Translations under genes and position numbers: made by a program
NCBI RefSeq assembly: GCF_950295315.1
Contig: NC_080179.1
Location: 73,055,174 to 73,119,173 of the forward strand
Reading direction: 5' to 3'
Length of the DNA stretch: 64,000 nucleotides
Source of the DNA: Erinaceus europaeus
Taxonomy: Eukaryota; Chordata; Mammalia; Eulipotyphla; Erinaceidae
In this document: piece by piece, positions 54,860-64,000 of the stretch
Layout of the letters: every line of letters begins with the position of its first letter
Position numbering within the stretch: the stretch's first letter is position 1
The notes under the pieces: model-generated
Told to the model about the DNA's origin: nothing
Databases searched by the model: none
What the model saw: only the letters and a program-made list of their open reading frames with translations

Positions 54860-55345
54860 GAGAGTATTGGAGTATTCAAGAGAAAATGTACTTAAATGCA
54901 TATTCACTAGAGCAATGAGATTAAGGAAACACTAGCAGTGAACTCTGAGATCTGCTGAGACAAATGTGCCTAGTGCTTCCTTCTTTACAAAGTAAAGTGA
55001 AACCAAATGTTAAATGTAGTTAGTATACGTAAAGTACTCATAATAAGTAACACAATGTGCACTTGAAGGATAAGCATGCATTACAGTAATTAAAGCAAAA
55101 ATTACAAAAAAACCCAACTAGTTTACATTTCAACTCTTACACTTCAGTAGATCTTACTTATCAATCTTGAAGCACAAAAGTTTAGGAATGGGGTAGAGAG
55201 ACTACTTGTTTTTAAATGGAAGAGACACTGTCCTGTGCTGTTACAGTCCAGCAGAGGGAGCAAGAGCTAATGAACTGCAGTCGCTACTGATGATCCAACA
55301 GAAAACAGTTTGTTCATTTCAGCTGTCAAAAGCTAAGTAGGTACT
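54860..55345. other. Unique intron DNA
   Basis: Nothing recognised. Confidence 0.4.
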
Positions 55346-55354
55346 AAGAAAATA

Positions 55355-55490
55355 GTTTCGAGGTTTAAGCCACAGGCTTTCATGCCAGAGACTCTGAGGT
55401 TTCAGGTTCTCTCCCTGGGACCTCAAAAGCCAGAACTTAGCTGCACTCTGGTTAAAAATGAGTCAAAAAAAGAAAGAAAGAAAAAGAAAA
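55355..55490 (+). mobile_element. SINE, family D, 5'-shortened
   Basis: CAGGCTTTCATGCCAGAGACTCTGAGG, AAAGCCAGAACTTAGCTGCACTCTGG and an AAAGAAAG tail. Confidence 0.72.
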
Positions 55491-55924
55491 GAAAACTTGA
55501 ACTAAGGTTGATGGCTTGGTGGTAAAGAACATATGTGAGACCCTGAGTTTGACATTTGGCATTACATCCAGAAAGTTCTAATTCATCAAAGTTCTGGTTA
55601 ACAATTACATAAAACCATCCTAAATATGATCACCTTTTACATCTTCAAAAAGATGAGACTTAAGTTTGCACTTTGTTGAATCTTTATGTCTTAAAGAAAA
55701 TAGGAACAAATGATTCTCGAAGTTACAGGGCCTAGGAGAAATCTGATGTACACACCACACTGCCTAGTGGGTTGCATGGATTTTATAAATATCTGGATGT
55801 GTTAGGCCTACGTGATACAGATCTTCCAGCTGTAGTCTGTGTTCCGATGATATATTCCTTTTTTGCTTTTCTTTTTCTTTTTCAGAGCCAAGGCTTCATG
55901 CATGCCTTTCAATACTTAAAGCCA

Positions 55925-56090
55925 CAATTTTTTAAAATTGTTGTTGGATAGAGGGTCAGAGAAAGGGAGAGACAGTGGAACACTAGAGCTTCATCTGATG
56001 CCATTACACTTCTTATTTGGTGTTGGGGCTTGACCCTGGTTCTGCAAGGCATGTGCCCTTCCCAGTCAGATACTCTCTAGTTCTGACCTT
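55925..56090 (-). mobile_element. SINE, B-like, antisense, degraded
   Basis: TTGTTGGATAGAGGGTCAGAG, GGTGTTGGGGCTTGACCCTGG and CCCTTCCCAGTCAG follow complement order. Confidence 0.6.
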
Positions 56091-56095
56091 CCTAA

Positions 56096-56416
56096 TTTTT
56101 TTTTTAATTTATTTGTTTTCCCTTTTGTTGCCCTTGTTGCTTTTTTATTGTTGGTGTAGTTACTATTGTTATTATTGATGTCGTCGTTGTTAGGACAGAG
56201 AGAAATGGAGAGAGGAAGGGAAGACAGAGAGGGAGAGAGGAAGGGAAGACAGAGAGGGAGAGAGAAAGACAGACACCTGCAGACCTGCTTCACTACTTGT
56301 GAAGTGACCTCCCTGCAGGTGGGGAGCCGGGGGCTCGAACCAAGATCCTTAGGCCAGTCCTTGCGTTTTGCACCAAGTACGCTTGCTTAACCCGCTGCAC
56401 TACTGCCCGACTCCCT
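56096..56416 (-). mobile_element. SINE, family A, antisense, with TSD and internal duplication
   Basis: CTGACCTTCCTAATTTTT and CTGACCTTCCTATTTTTTTT flank it. Inside, a 30-bp segment around GAAGGGAAGACAGAGAGGGA is doubled (56214-56265), unlike the other copies. Confidence 0.92.
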
Positions 56417-56741
56417 GACCTTCCTATTTTTTTTTCTAAGTTGTTTGCTGATGCTCCAGATCTCTGACGTTCTATGCCTATCGTCTGTATGTAATATTTT
56501 AACCATCACCTCAGTTTATTTGCATGGTTTCAGTCTGGCAGTCTTCACGAAGATGACTTCGCCTCTCACCTTCCTGATGTGATTCACCGACTTCTGAGTC
56601 TTCACTGTTTTTGTAGACCTTTGCTATTAACCAAATGACCTCTTGTTGCTTTACCTCTGCCCCGCTCGAACTCAGTCCTTCCTTGCTCCTTCCAGACCAC
56701 CCTTCTCACAAATAACAGCTGACTGCCTTGAAATCCAGATG

Positions 56742-56938
56742 TGGAGCCAGTGAACTAGCTCACTTGGACACTGCATTGCTTAGTCATGTGCGCAACCCAG
56801 GTTCAAGCCCGGCCCCCACTGCATTGAAGGAAGGTTATGTGCTGTGGTCTCTCTCATTCTGTCTCTATGCTTTTATGCTTTCTCTGTCTCTATCAAAAAG
56901 AGAAAGAAAAGAGAGATATAAAGAAAGAAAAAAAATCA
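56742..56938 (+). mobile_element. SINE, family F
   Basis: GAGCCAGTGAACTAGCTCACTTGG head, GGTTCAAGCCCGGCCCCCACTGC B box and GAAAGAAAAGAG tail. Among the best F copies here. Confidence 0.88.
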
Positions 56939-56949
56939 GAATGTGAAAG

Positions 56950-57205
56950 GGGCCAAGTGTTGGGGCACCCAGTAGAATACAAGACCCTGGTCCCTACCTA
57001 CTGGGGGGGGGGGAAGTTTCATTGGTAAGGAAGCAGTGTTGCAAGTGTCTCCTTCTCTCCCTTTCTATCACCCCCTCCCTTCTAAATTTTCCTCCGTTCA
57101 TATCAAAAAAAAAAAAAAAAAGGCTGCTGGGAGTTGTAGATTTGCCCTGCAGCGCTCAAACCCTGGGTTTACTCTGGTGGGAAAAAGCAGAAGGGTAGGG
57201 GAAGA
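56950..57205 (+). mobile_element. SINE, family C, with 3' module
   Basis: GGGGCCAAGTGTTGGGGCACCC head, a G run where GCAGGGGG is expected, poly-A at 57104-57121, then a diverged 3' module to GGTGGGAAAAAG. Confidence 0.82.
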
Positions 57206-57209
57206 GAAG

Positions 57210-57973
57210 AAAGAAATCAGAATGTGACAATTTTCAAACTCATTGTCAAAACTTTTAGCTTCCTTAATTGCAGGATGTATGCAAAATATTTCTGGAGTCT
57301 TATTTAGTTTATTAGAATGATTTTTAGTTTATTAGTTTATTAAAATGATTTTTCTCCTCTCATGTTTTTGCATTCATATATACTTGATTGAGTAGTGTTA
57401 GCCTCTTTAATCTTAGTGAATGACTTTTGTAAATTTATTTAGTTCAAATATGTATTAGCGTATGTTAATTATGGACAAATGCATTGTAGAAGTATAAACA
57501 TAGACTCTCGTCTCGTCGTTGCAGTTGGTAATTTAATCTTGTTTTTAAGGAATTTTAATGTGAAATCAGCATTTAACTTTGCCATAGCTTTTCTGAGGTT
57601 TAACTGCTCTCCATTAAGCTTGCCACTAGGAATGAATAAAAGGCACAAAATTGTTTTAGTGACAGAAATAGTGTAATTAATCTTCGTTAATTTACCTCAC
57701 GCTGCATCTAGTAATGAAGTCATCCGAAAAACAAGTTTGAATACACAATTTCTGTTCTCTGGCATGTGGTACAACAGAAGCTTGAAAACGTACTGTGGTC
57801 ATCTGAGTATAATTTGAAAACTGTCCTAATCTCAAAAGGATTTGGGGAATAATTGTAATTTTTACTGTTTAAGTAGTTCCCTCTTTTTCTCTACCGAGCT
57901 ATAGATAGTATGCCTCTTGGATAGATGTTAGTGACAATACCCATTCAAGCTGACTTTAACAGATTTGAAAAGT
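57210..57973. other. GALNT13: Unique intron DNA upstream of the lectin exon
   Basis: Repeat-free except a doubled TTTAGTTTATTAGAATGATTT-type segment at 57303-57352. Confidence 0.45.
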
Positions 57974-58137
57974 GCCCAAGACAGCACTTTTAATAAGTCA
58001 ATGAAGTTTGCTAAATATTTCAGACTTATCCCAGTTTACGATGTACGAGCAAGTTAGGACCACCGTGAAATACTGTGCATTGACTAATGTAAACATAATT
58101 CCCTAACAATTACAGTGTTTCCCAGTGCTGATTATTC
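57974..58137 (+). repeat. Intron duplication, copy 1 (upstream of exon)
   Basis: About 164 bp starting GCCCAAGACAGCA, matching 58777-58948. Shared runs include CAGACTTATCCCAGTTTA-like, GCAAGTTAGGACCAC and TTACAGTGTTTCCCAGTGC. Divergence is roughly 10 percent plus a 6-bp indel. It begins 161 bp upstream of the exon at its nearest end. Confidence 0.93.
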
Positions 58138-58272
58138 ATTAGATAATGAACATGGTAAAAAGATTTGCAGTAAGGTGTTTTGAGGGAAATTTCCATACAG
58201 TCTTGTGTCACTTGACCATTGATATATGACCTAGTAGCAGTAGGTCCTTCCAGCTGAAATCTGACTTACATG

Positions 58273-58289
58273 CTGTGTGTGTGTGTGTT
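58273..58289 (+). repeat. Short (GT)n next to the exon acceptor
   Basis: Eight GT units end 8 bases before the exon acceptor AG and take the place of much of the polypyrimidine tract. Confidence 0.9.
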
Positions 58290-58297
58290 TTCTTTAG

Positions 58298-58396
58298 ATA
58301 CGAAATGTTGAAACCAATCAATGCTTAGACAATATGGGCCGCAAGGAAAATGAAAAAGTGGGTATATTCAACTGTCACGGGATGGGAGGAAATCAG
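58298..58396 (+). CDS. GALNT13: GALNT13 internal exon: start of ricin B-type lectin domain
   Basis: This 99-nt exon has 33 codons and is phase 0 at both ends. It is bounded by the acceptor TTTCTTTAG (58289-58297) and the donor GTAAAC at 58397. It encodes [20 protein letters not shown] followed by [13 protein letters not shown]. This is the opening of the C-terminal beta-trefoil lectin domain, including the CLD motif of the alpha repeat and a second Cys expected to pair with it. The domain binds GalNAc on partly glycosylated substrates. NMGRKENEK points to GALNT13; GALNT1 has Ala for this Gly as I recall it. Because the length is a multiple of three, skipping would keep the frame but remove the first CLD motif. 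A GT repeat lies 8 bases upstream of the acceptor and a duplicated intron block flanks the exon on both sides. The following exon is not in the window. Confidence 0.95.
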
Positions 58397-58659
58397 GTAA
58401 ACATGCCTTTTTATTGACTTCATAATGAGGTGGGAGTGGGGGATACTGTTGGGGAAACTCTTAAGGTAGATGCCATAGTCCCCTCTATGACAAGAATGTC
58501 AGTTAATGAGTTTTGGGATCAAGAACTAATTTAGCTTGGTTTTTTTTTTTTTTTTAATTTCAAATATTTAAAAATAATGTAGAGTTTAATATAAGGGGTA
58601 ACCCTTCTTTCCTTCTTCCTTCCTTCTTCCTACTTCCTTTTTCCTTTTTTTTTTTTTTT

Positions 58660-58776
58660 TTTTAACCAGAGCATGACTCAGCTCTAGGCTTATGGTGGTG
58701 CTGGGGATTGAGCCTTGGACCTCAGAGCTTCAGGCTTGAATGTCTTTTTGCATAACCACTATGATATCTCCCCCTA
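58660..58776 (-). mobile_element. SINE, family D, antisense
   Basis: A poly-T run (58646-58664), CATGACTCAGCTCTAGGC, TGGTGGTGCTGGGGATTGAGCC and CATAACCACTATGATATCTCC. It ends exactly where the second duplication copy starts. Confidence 0.88.
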
Positions 58777-58948
58777 GCCCAAGACAGCATTTTTAATAAG
58801 TCTACAGTCAATGAAGTTAGCTAAATATTTTTAGACTTATCCCAGTTTATTGTGTATCAGCAAGTTAGGACCACAATGAAGTATTATGCATTGACTAATG
58901 TAAAAATAATTCCATAATAATTACAGTGTTTCCCAGTGCAGATTATTC
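58777..58948 (+). repeat. Intron duplication, copy 2 (downstream of exon)
   Basis: Starts with the same GCCCAAGACAGCA as copy 1, joined directly to the end of the D SINE, and carries an ACAGTC insertion. Confidence 0.93.
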
Positions 58949-59044
58949 TAAATTTTGCAAATAATTAGGCCTAACATGTGTTTTGAGTTTTTGATGTTCA
59001 ATGAAATGCCAGATTTCATGGATATGCATCTCTGTTACTTTTTT

Positions 59045-59335
59045 TAAATTTATTTCTTCCCTTTTTGTTGTCCTTGTTTCTTTTTTTTTTTATTGTTGTA
59101 GTTATTGTTGTTGTTGTTGTTATTGATGCCGTCGTTGGATAGGACAGAGAGCAATGGAAAGAGGAGGGGAAGACAGAGAGGGAGAGAGAAAGACAGACAC
59201 CTACAGACCTGCTTCACTGCCTGTGAAGCGGCTCTCCTTCAGGTGGGGAACCAGGGGCTCAAACCAGGATCCTTACGCCAGTCCTTGTGCTTTGTGCCAC
59301 CTGTGCTTAACCCGCTGAGCTACCGCCAGACTCCC
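59045..59335 (-). mobile_element. SINE, family A, antisense
   Basis: Short-tail form, complete; TTACTTTTTTT and CACTTTTTTTT flank it. The B box is slightly degraded (GGGGCTCAAACCAGG). Confidence 0.93.
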
Positions 59336-59339
59336 ACTT

Positions 59340-59735
59340 TTTTTTCCTTTGACAATCTAAAGATATCCTTTGCAGCATTTCAGCAAGTTTCAAAACTCAC
59401 TAAAAAATCTACGGCAAATTGTATTGACTATAACATTTCAACTAATTGCCAGAGATTTATCAGAAAGTTACAAGGATTCTTGTGTTTGTTTTAAATATTG
59501 GAAAGTGGTACTACAAAGTGGACCATGTGGCCGCATGGCTGTGACTCTGGGGCTAAAACCTACCTGCAGACTTTGCTAGTATGAGAAGCAGAATTTGGAC
59601 TCTGTAAGTATTTAACCAGTAGATCTATAGACACCTAACTCTCTATAAACACATTGATTACAGAAGTGAGGGAGTTCTTTATTTAATAGTCCAGACGAAA
59701 GTAAAGAGACAGCGGTTACACTATCAGCACAGCAT
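59340..59735. other. Unique intron DNA
   Basis: Nothing recognised. Confidence 0.4.
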
Positions 59736-59747
59736 TATGGGGAAATT

Positions 59748-60275
59748 AATTTTTTTATTTATAAAAAGGAAACACTGACAAAAACCATAGGATAAGAGGG
59801 GTACAAATCCACATAATTCCCACCACCAGAACTCTGTATCCCATCCCCTCCCCTGATAGCTTTCCCATTCTCTATCCCTCTGGGAGTATGGACCCAGGGG
59901 GGTTGTGGGTTGCAGAAGGTAGAAGGTCTGGCTTCTGTAATTGCTTCCCCGCTGAACATGGGCGTTGACTGGTCGGTCCATATTCCCAGCCTGCCTCTCT
60001 CTTTCCCTAGTGGGGAAGGGCTCTGGGGAAGTGGAGCTCCAGGACACATTGGTGGGGTCACCTGTCCAGGGAAGTCAGGTCAGCATCCTGCTGGCATCTG
60101 GAACCTGGTGGCTGTAAAGAGAGTTAACATACAAAGCCAAACAAATTGTTGAGCAATCATGAACCTAAAGGCTGGAATAGTGCAGATGAAGTGTTGGGGG
60201 GTGGGGGTAATTCTCTGCAGACGCTTGTGTACTTCTGCTTTCAGGTATATATTTTTCCCTGGTTTATGGACACGT
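59748..60275 (-). mobile_element. L1 3'UTR, short form, antisense, 5'-truncated
   Basis: The tail and CATAGGATAAGAGG block are followed by GGCTGGAATAGTGCAGATGAAG, which passes directly to TGTACTTCTGCTTTCAGG as in the 13978 copy. It stops near CTGGTTTATGGACACG. Confidence 0.88.
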
Positions 60276-60279
60276 TATT

Positions 60280-60970
60280 GTTTAAGTTTTATCATAATCT
60301 TGCAGTAAGAGAGCTGCTGAAAATTAGCTGTTTCATACACTTGCAAGTGCAGGAGGGAAAAAGCCGCAGTGGCCACATTCGTCCTGAAGTTAGGACAAGC
60401 AGAGCTTTTCCTATAGGTGTGTGTTCTGGCTGCCAGCATCCCTCTAACTAGGAGTATGTGTGACTTGAACAACCTTTGCATAGCTTACTTAATGTGAGTA
60501 TGGGGCTGACATTTTGAAATGTCTCCCATAATACATTTCAATATATACATATTGGGATGACCTACAGAATTCAAAAGGAGAAACATTCTTCATGGGATTA
60601 CTTGGTTCCCGGTGCAGATGAAATTGAAGGAGCCCAATCATCCAGGTGAATTCATCTCATCTGTCTGTTAAAATGTCACTGTGAAAAGGGATAAGCAGGC
60701 CTATAGCTCCCTTTGGATAAAGGACCCAATATTCCTGGATCATAAATGTTCATATTCACATTATTCATTTACAAGGCATAAGGTCTAAACTTCTTATTGG
60801 CAAGGACTATATATTGCTGCTATCAGCTTCAGAGAATAGCCCAGTGCTTGGGGTATGGGCAGGAATTTCATAAATATACTCAAGTAAATATATGAAATAA
60901 TTCATAGTCACAACGTAGCCCTGTGTGACTATTCTCAAAGAACGTCACTTTTGCCACAGTAACCAGTACT
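60280..60970. other. Unique intron DNA
   Basis: Nothing recognised. Confidence 0.4.
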
Positions 60971-60972
60971 TT

Positions 60973-61095
60973 ATAAAGATACAAAGGCCAGCATTCAAAA
61001 AGGAAGTGAACAGATAGACAATAAGTAAAAAGCCAATAAAGACACAAATGCCAGCATTCAGAAAGGAAGTGAACAGATAGACAAGTAAAAAGCCA
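60973..61095 (+). repeat. Two-copy tandem duplication, about 62 bp
   Basis: 60973-61035 and 61036-61095 share CCAGCATTCA(A/G)AAAGGAAG and GTGAACAGATAGACA. They differ by a few substitutions and a 3-bp indel. Confidence 0.93.
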
Positions 61096-61261
61096 CAATC
61101 ACATAAATTCAGATGTCACCACCTGTTCACTCTTTTCACTTCTAAAGTGGAAACTTTGAAGATAGACTATTTCATAAAATCATTTGCTTATAATTTATTC
61201 TTTTATGAAAATCAATTTTCTCGCATAATAAACGTTAAGGACATACTACAATTTTGCATAC

Positions 61262-61430
61262 TGGGCCAATGTGATAGTTCACCTGGGAGGATGCCTGCTT
61301 TACCATATACAAGACCCAGGTTCAAATCCACCTTCCACTCCACTGGGAGAAACCCTAGTATTTTGATGTCTTTTTCTCTGTGTGTCTCTGTGTTTCTCTC
61401 TTATCTGGAAACTCAGCCTAACGCAGTGAG
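61262..61430 (+). mobile_element. SINE, family F
   Basis: GGGCCAATGTGATAGTTCACCTGG head, GGTTCAAATCCACC B box, CTGTGTGTCTCTGTG half; the tail is eroded. Confidence 0.78.
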
Positions 61431-61499
61431 ACCCTGGTTAGAACAACAAAATTCACTTTCAAAAAGAAGAGATTTTTCGAACTTTTTTCTTAGAGCTTT

Positions 61500-61950
61500 T
61501 TTATTGCTATTCTTTTATGTTGCTATGGAAGCAGAATCTATTTTTATCTTTATGTCATTTGAAAGTCGTCCCAATCCACAAAATTCTCATTTCTCTTTCC
61601 TGCTTTTGCACAAAATTCATAATCAATATTAATCTTGGGGTTTTTTTGGTAACCTTTGCATTCAGTTACTTTTCTAAGAGAATGTACTTTAAGCCTGTTA
61701 ACAGCTACTCCTCAATCATTTCTCCGTTCTCTGTGGCATTGTGGTCACTTGGTCAGTTTTGTTTTGTTTATGAGCTCAACTTTTCTTGTTGGAAATTTAC
61801 TTTTTAATCACTCCTACATCCAGTCTATTCTCCTCGCTTCATCCCCAGAATGTGGCAAGGGTATTGAACTATGGTAAGTGCCTAATAGGTATCAGGAAAA
61901 TAAATAGAAGAAAGAATGTATGGGAGTTTAGTAGAAAATAAAAGTTACAG
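61500..61950. other. Unique intron DNA
   Basis: Nothing recognised. Confidence 0.4.
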
Positions 61951-61954
61951 TTAA

Positions 61955-62085
61955 GGGGGCCAGAAAGGTCATTCAGCATTAGAGCACAGGACTCGGATGT
62001 TTGAAAATGCAGGTCTGATCCATAGGCCAGGGCTAAGCGGTGCTCTGCTCTCTCTCATATAAAAATAAATTTTAAAAGAACACTG
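61955..62085 (+). mobile_element. SINE, family D
   Basis: GGGGGCCAGAAAGGTCATTCAGC head, CCAGGGCTAAGCGGTGCTCTGC body, ATAAAAATAAATTTTAAAAG tail. Confidence 0.8.
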
Positions 62086-62269
62086 TAAAAGCTAAGTAAC
62101 AAGTTGATAATTATTTAGTTGATAATTATTCAGTTCTGCATTTGAGCACTTTAGAATGTTCTTTAGCACTGAAGTAGTAAATACTTTCTACCTCAAAAAA
62201 TTGACAATATTGGACATTTGGTTTTATCTTTTATTAGTATGTTTCCTGTTCATTCATAAGTAACAGCAT

Positions 62270-62530
62270 GGGAAAGAGAGAGGCAGGCTGGGAGTATGGA
62301 TCCACCTGTCACTGCCCATGTTCTGTGGGGAAGCAATTACAGAAGCCAGACCTTCCACCTTCTGCATCCCACAATGACCTTGGGTCCATACTCCCGGAGG
62401 GATAAAGAATAGGAAAGCTATCAGGGGAGGGGATGGGATACGAAGTTCTGGTGCTGGGAATTATATGGAGTTGTACCCCTCTTATCCTATGTTTTTTGTC
62501 AGTGTTTCCATTTTATAAATAAAAATTATA
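62270..62530 (+). mobile_element. L1 3' end, sense, strongly truncated
   Basis: GGGAAAGAGAGAGGCAGGC to CAGTGTTTCCATTTTATAAA, with an A/T tail continuing into a (TA)n run at 62535-62554. Confidence 0.9.
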
Positions 62531-62664
62531 AAGTATATATATATATATATATATAATGCTCTAAGAAGAGGAAATAATGAGAATTTGATTAAGACTTGAA
62601 TATAGATCTTTACAAATAAGAGACATCAATTTGTTGATATTAGAAGTGATAGAGTTGTCTCTTT

Positions 62665-63365
62665 TTTTTATTTATAAAAAAGGAAACATTGACTAAACCA
62701 TAGGATAAGAGGGGTACAACTCCACACAATTCCCACCACCAGAACTCCGTATCCCATCCCCTCCCCTGATAGCTTTCCTATTCTTTATCCCTCTGGGAGT
62801 ATGGACCCAAGGTCATTGTGGGATGCAGAAGGTGGAAGGTCTGGCTTCTGTAATTGCTTCCCCACAGAACATGGGCAGTGACAGGTCGATCCATACTCCC
62901 AATCTGCCTCTCTCTTTCCCTAGTGGGGAAGGGCTCTGGGGAAGCAGAACTCCAGGACACATTGGTGGGATTGTCTATCCAGGGAAGTCGGGTTGGCATC
63001 CTGCTAGCATCTGGAACCTGGTGGCTGAAAAGAGAGTTAACATGCAAAGCCAAGCAAATTGTTAACCCATCATGAACCTAAAGGCTGGAGTAGTGCAGAT
63101 GAAGAGTTTGGGGTTCCTCCATTTTGTAGACAGCTAGTAGGCATATTTTAATTATATTCCAAAGGGCCTGTGACTATACTAGTGTTTCTTTTTTTTTTTT
63201 TTTTTTTTTTTTTTTGCCTGAGTCTGAAATCTGATATGCAGGTGGATCTAAGTTATTGTGTGGGGAGATGATGTCATGGTTGGAAAAGGACCAGAAAGCT
63301 GGATAGTAGCTCCCTAATTTGAGAAAGGGGTATTAAATATTGTTGACTGTAAACCCCATTGATTG
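62665..63365 (-). mobile_element. L1 3'UTR, long form, antisense, 5'-truncated
   Basis: A clean long-form copy: tail, CATAGGATAAGAGGGGTAC, GGCTGGAGTAGTGCAGATG, CTAGTAGGCATATTTTAATT, an internal T tract (63188-63215) and GGGGAGATGATGTCATGG. It faces the sense copy at 62270. Confidence 0.92.
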
Positions 63366-63612
63366 GAGTTGTCTCTTCTACACTTGGAGCTGTGACATCA
63401 GTTCCTGGAAGCAGTTCCATGTCCGCAACCATTCTAATGGCTCAGATTTATAACTCCCCTCCCCCTGAGCTCTGGAATCTTGTGTGGACAGATATTTGTG
63501 AATCAAACATTTCAGATCTGGCTGTTCCCAAAAAGGTTCATTTCCTTTTGTCACTTTGAATTGAAGCCTGGCATATAAACTTTACCTCTCAAGTCTGATC
63601 GATCACACACAT

Positions 63613-63615
63613 TTT

Positions 63616-63660
<45 letters not shown>
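63613..63660 (+). repeat. (GT)n microsatellite
   Basis: About 23 uninterrupted GT units. Confidence 0.98.
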
Positions 63661-63661
<1 letters not shown>

Positions 63662-63668
63662 ATCTTTG

Positions 63669-63699
63669 ATTTCCTTCGAGTTTACCACTCGAAGGAAAT
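63669..63699. other. Perfect 13-bp inverted repeat (hairpin)
   Basis: Arms ATTTCCTTCGAGT and ACTCGAAGGAAAT are exact reverse complements around a 5-nt loop TTACC. It starts 8 nt after the GT repeat. No T run follows, so it is not a pol III terminator. Function unknown. Confidence 0.95.
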
Positions 63700-63737
63700 T
63701 GTTGGCACAATTCTACTACTCTGGGTGTTTTTTTTTT

Positions 63738-63895
63738 AATTTTTTTACAGAGATGGTGAGACAAGATAGAGGGTTTTGGGGGGAGACACTGCTTGTGAAG
63801 TTTCTATTTGGTACCTAGGGGCTTGCATCTGGGTCTTCACTCATAGTAAAGTGTGTACTCTACCTTGTAAGTTATTTCTCAGATCCCCAATTCTG
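63738..63895 (-). mobile_element. SINE, B-like, antisense, degraded
   Basis: TTTTTTTACAGAGATGGTGAGAC, GGGGCTTGCATCTGGGTC and GTTATTTCTCAGATCCCC match complement order of a tRNA-SINE; family uncertain. Confidence 0.5.
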
Positions 63896-64000
63896 ATACT
63901 TTTATGAAAATAATATTACCCCTTGATGCCAACCTCTAAATTCTTCATTGATAGGGTCTGTATCCTTTTCCAAGACTGTCTTCTTTTTCTTCTTTGTTCC

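Larger units (their letters stand above)
43810..58297 (+). other. GALNT13: GALNT13 intron between the two exons
   Basis: This intron of 14,488 nt runs from donor GTATGA to acceptor TTTCTTTAG. It enters in phase 0, and the reading frame joins cleanly as ...SLGE then IRNVETNQ. It holds a twin-primed L1 with a nested fragment, a further L1 3'UTR copy, about a dozen SINEs, a 5S rRNA retropseudogene and a possible solo LTR. No additional exon was recognised. Confidence 0.9.
58397..64000 (+). other. GALNT13: GALNT13 intron, 5' part (continues beyond window)
   Basis: The intron opens with the donor GTAAAC. No sequence encoding the next lectin-domain exon was seen up to the window end. The contents are SINEs, four L1 3'-end copies, a tandem duplication, a GT microsatellite and a hairpin, each listed separately. 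Confidence 0.85.

Overview
This is eukaryotic nuclear DNA from a placental mammal, and it lies inside one very large protein-coding gene. Two short exons on the + strand (43670-43809 and 58298-58396) have consensus splice sites and an open, phase-compatible frame. They encode the end of the catalytic domain and the start of the ricin-type lectin domain of a polypeptide N-acetylgalactosaminyltransferase. The protein matches GALNT13 better than its close paralogue GALNT1. Everything else is intron: at least 43.7 kb upstream, 14.5 kb between the exons, and at least 5.6 kb downstream. I see no promoter, CpG island, second gene or functional RNA gene.

The repeats suggest a hedgehog (Erinaceidae, probably Erinaceus). 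The window is packed with tRNA-derived SINEs that have an A box like TAGCGCAGCGGG, a B box like GGTTCGAGCCC, a TGAAGCAGGTCTGCAGGTGTCT body and pyrimidine-rich 3' halves. From memory these resemble the hedgehog ERI SINEs. I use six working labels: A (heads like GGGAGTCGGGCGGTAGCGCAG), B (GGTGGCGCAGTGGATAAAGC), C (GCCAGGTGGTGGCGCACCTGG), D (GATAGCATAATGGTTATG...CCATAAGCCAGAGCTGAACAG), E (GGGGATATAGCTCAGCTGG) and F (ATAGCTCACCTGGATAGTGCACTGC). L1 copies are numerous and mostly 5'-truncated. They share a long species-specific 3'UTR, recognisable by CAAAACCATAGGATAAGAGG in antisense copies.

Layout. 0-10 kb: SINEs, two L1 tails, a retroposed SINE head with no tail, and two large purine/pyrimidine tracts (8.7-9.0 and 9.4-9.8 kb). 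10-20 kb: L1 copies, a possible LTR carrying a CCCTCT minisatellite, and an antisense endogenous-retrovirus 3' remnant. 20-31 kb: SINEs, a second possible antisense retroviral LTR, and a small patchwork duplication near 29 kb. 31-46 kb: three 5'-inverted (twin-primed) L1 insertions, a SINE dimer, and the first exon. 46-58 kb: repeats, a truncated 5S rRNA retropseudogene, a possible solo LTR, and the second exon. 58-64 kb: a duplicated intron block flanking the exon, more L1 and SINE copies, a GT microsatellite and a perfect 13-bp hairpin.

I found no evidence of a new multigene system. The most informative items are the two tailless retropseudogenes with target-site duplications, the cluster of inverted L1s, the SINE dimer, the duplication bracketing the GALNT13 exon, and one substitution in a conserved GALNT13 motif. 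Boundaries of repeats are by eye and usually good to about 10-20 bases. Family labels are mine and were not checked against a repeat library.
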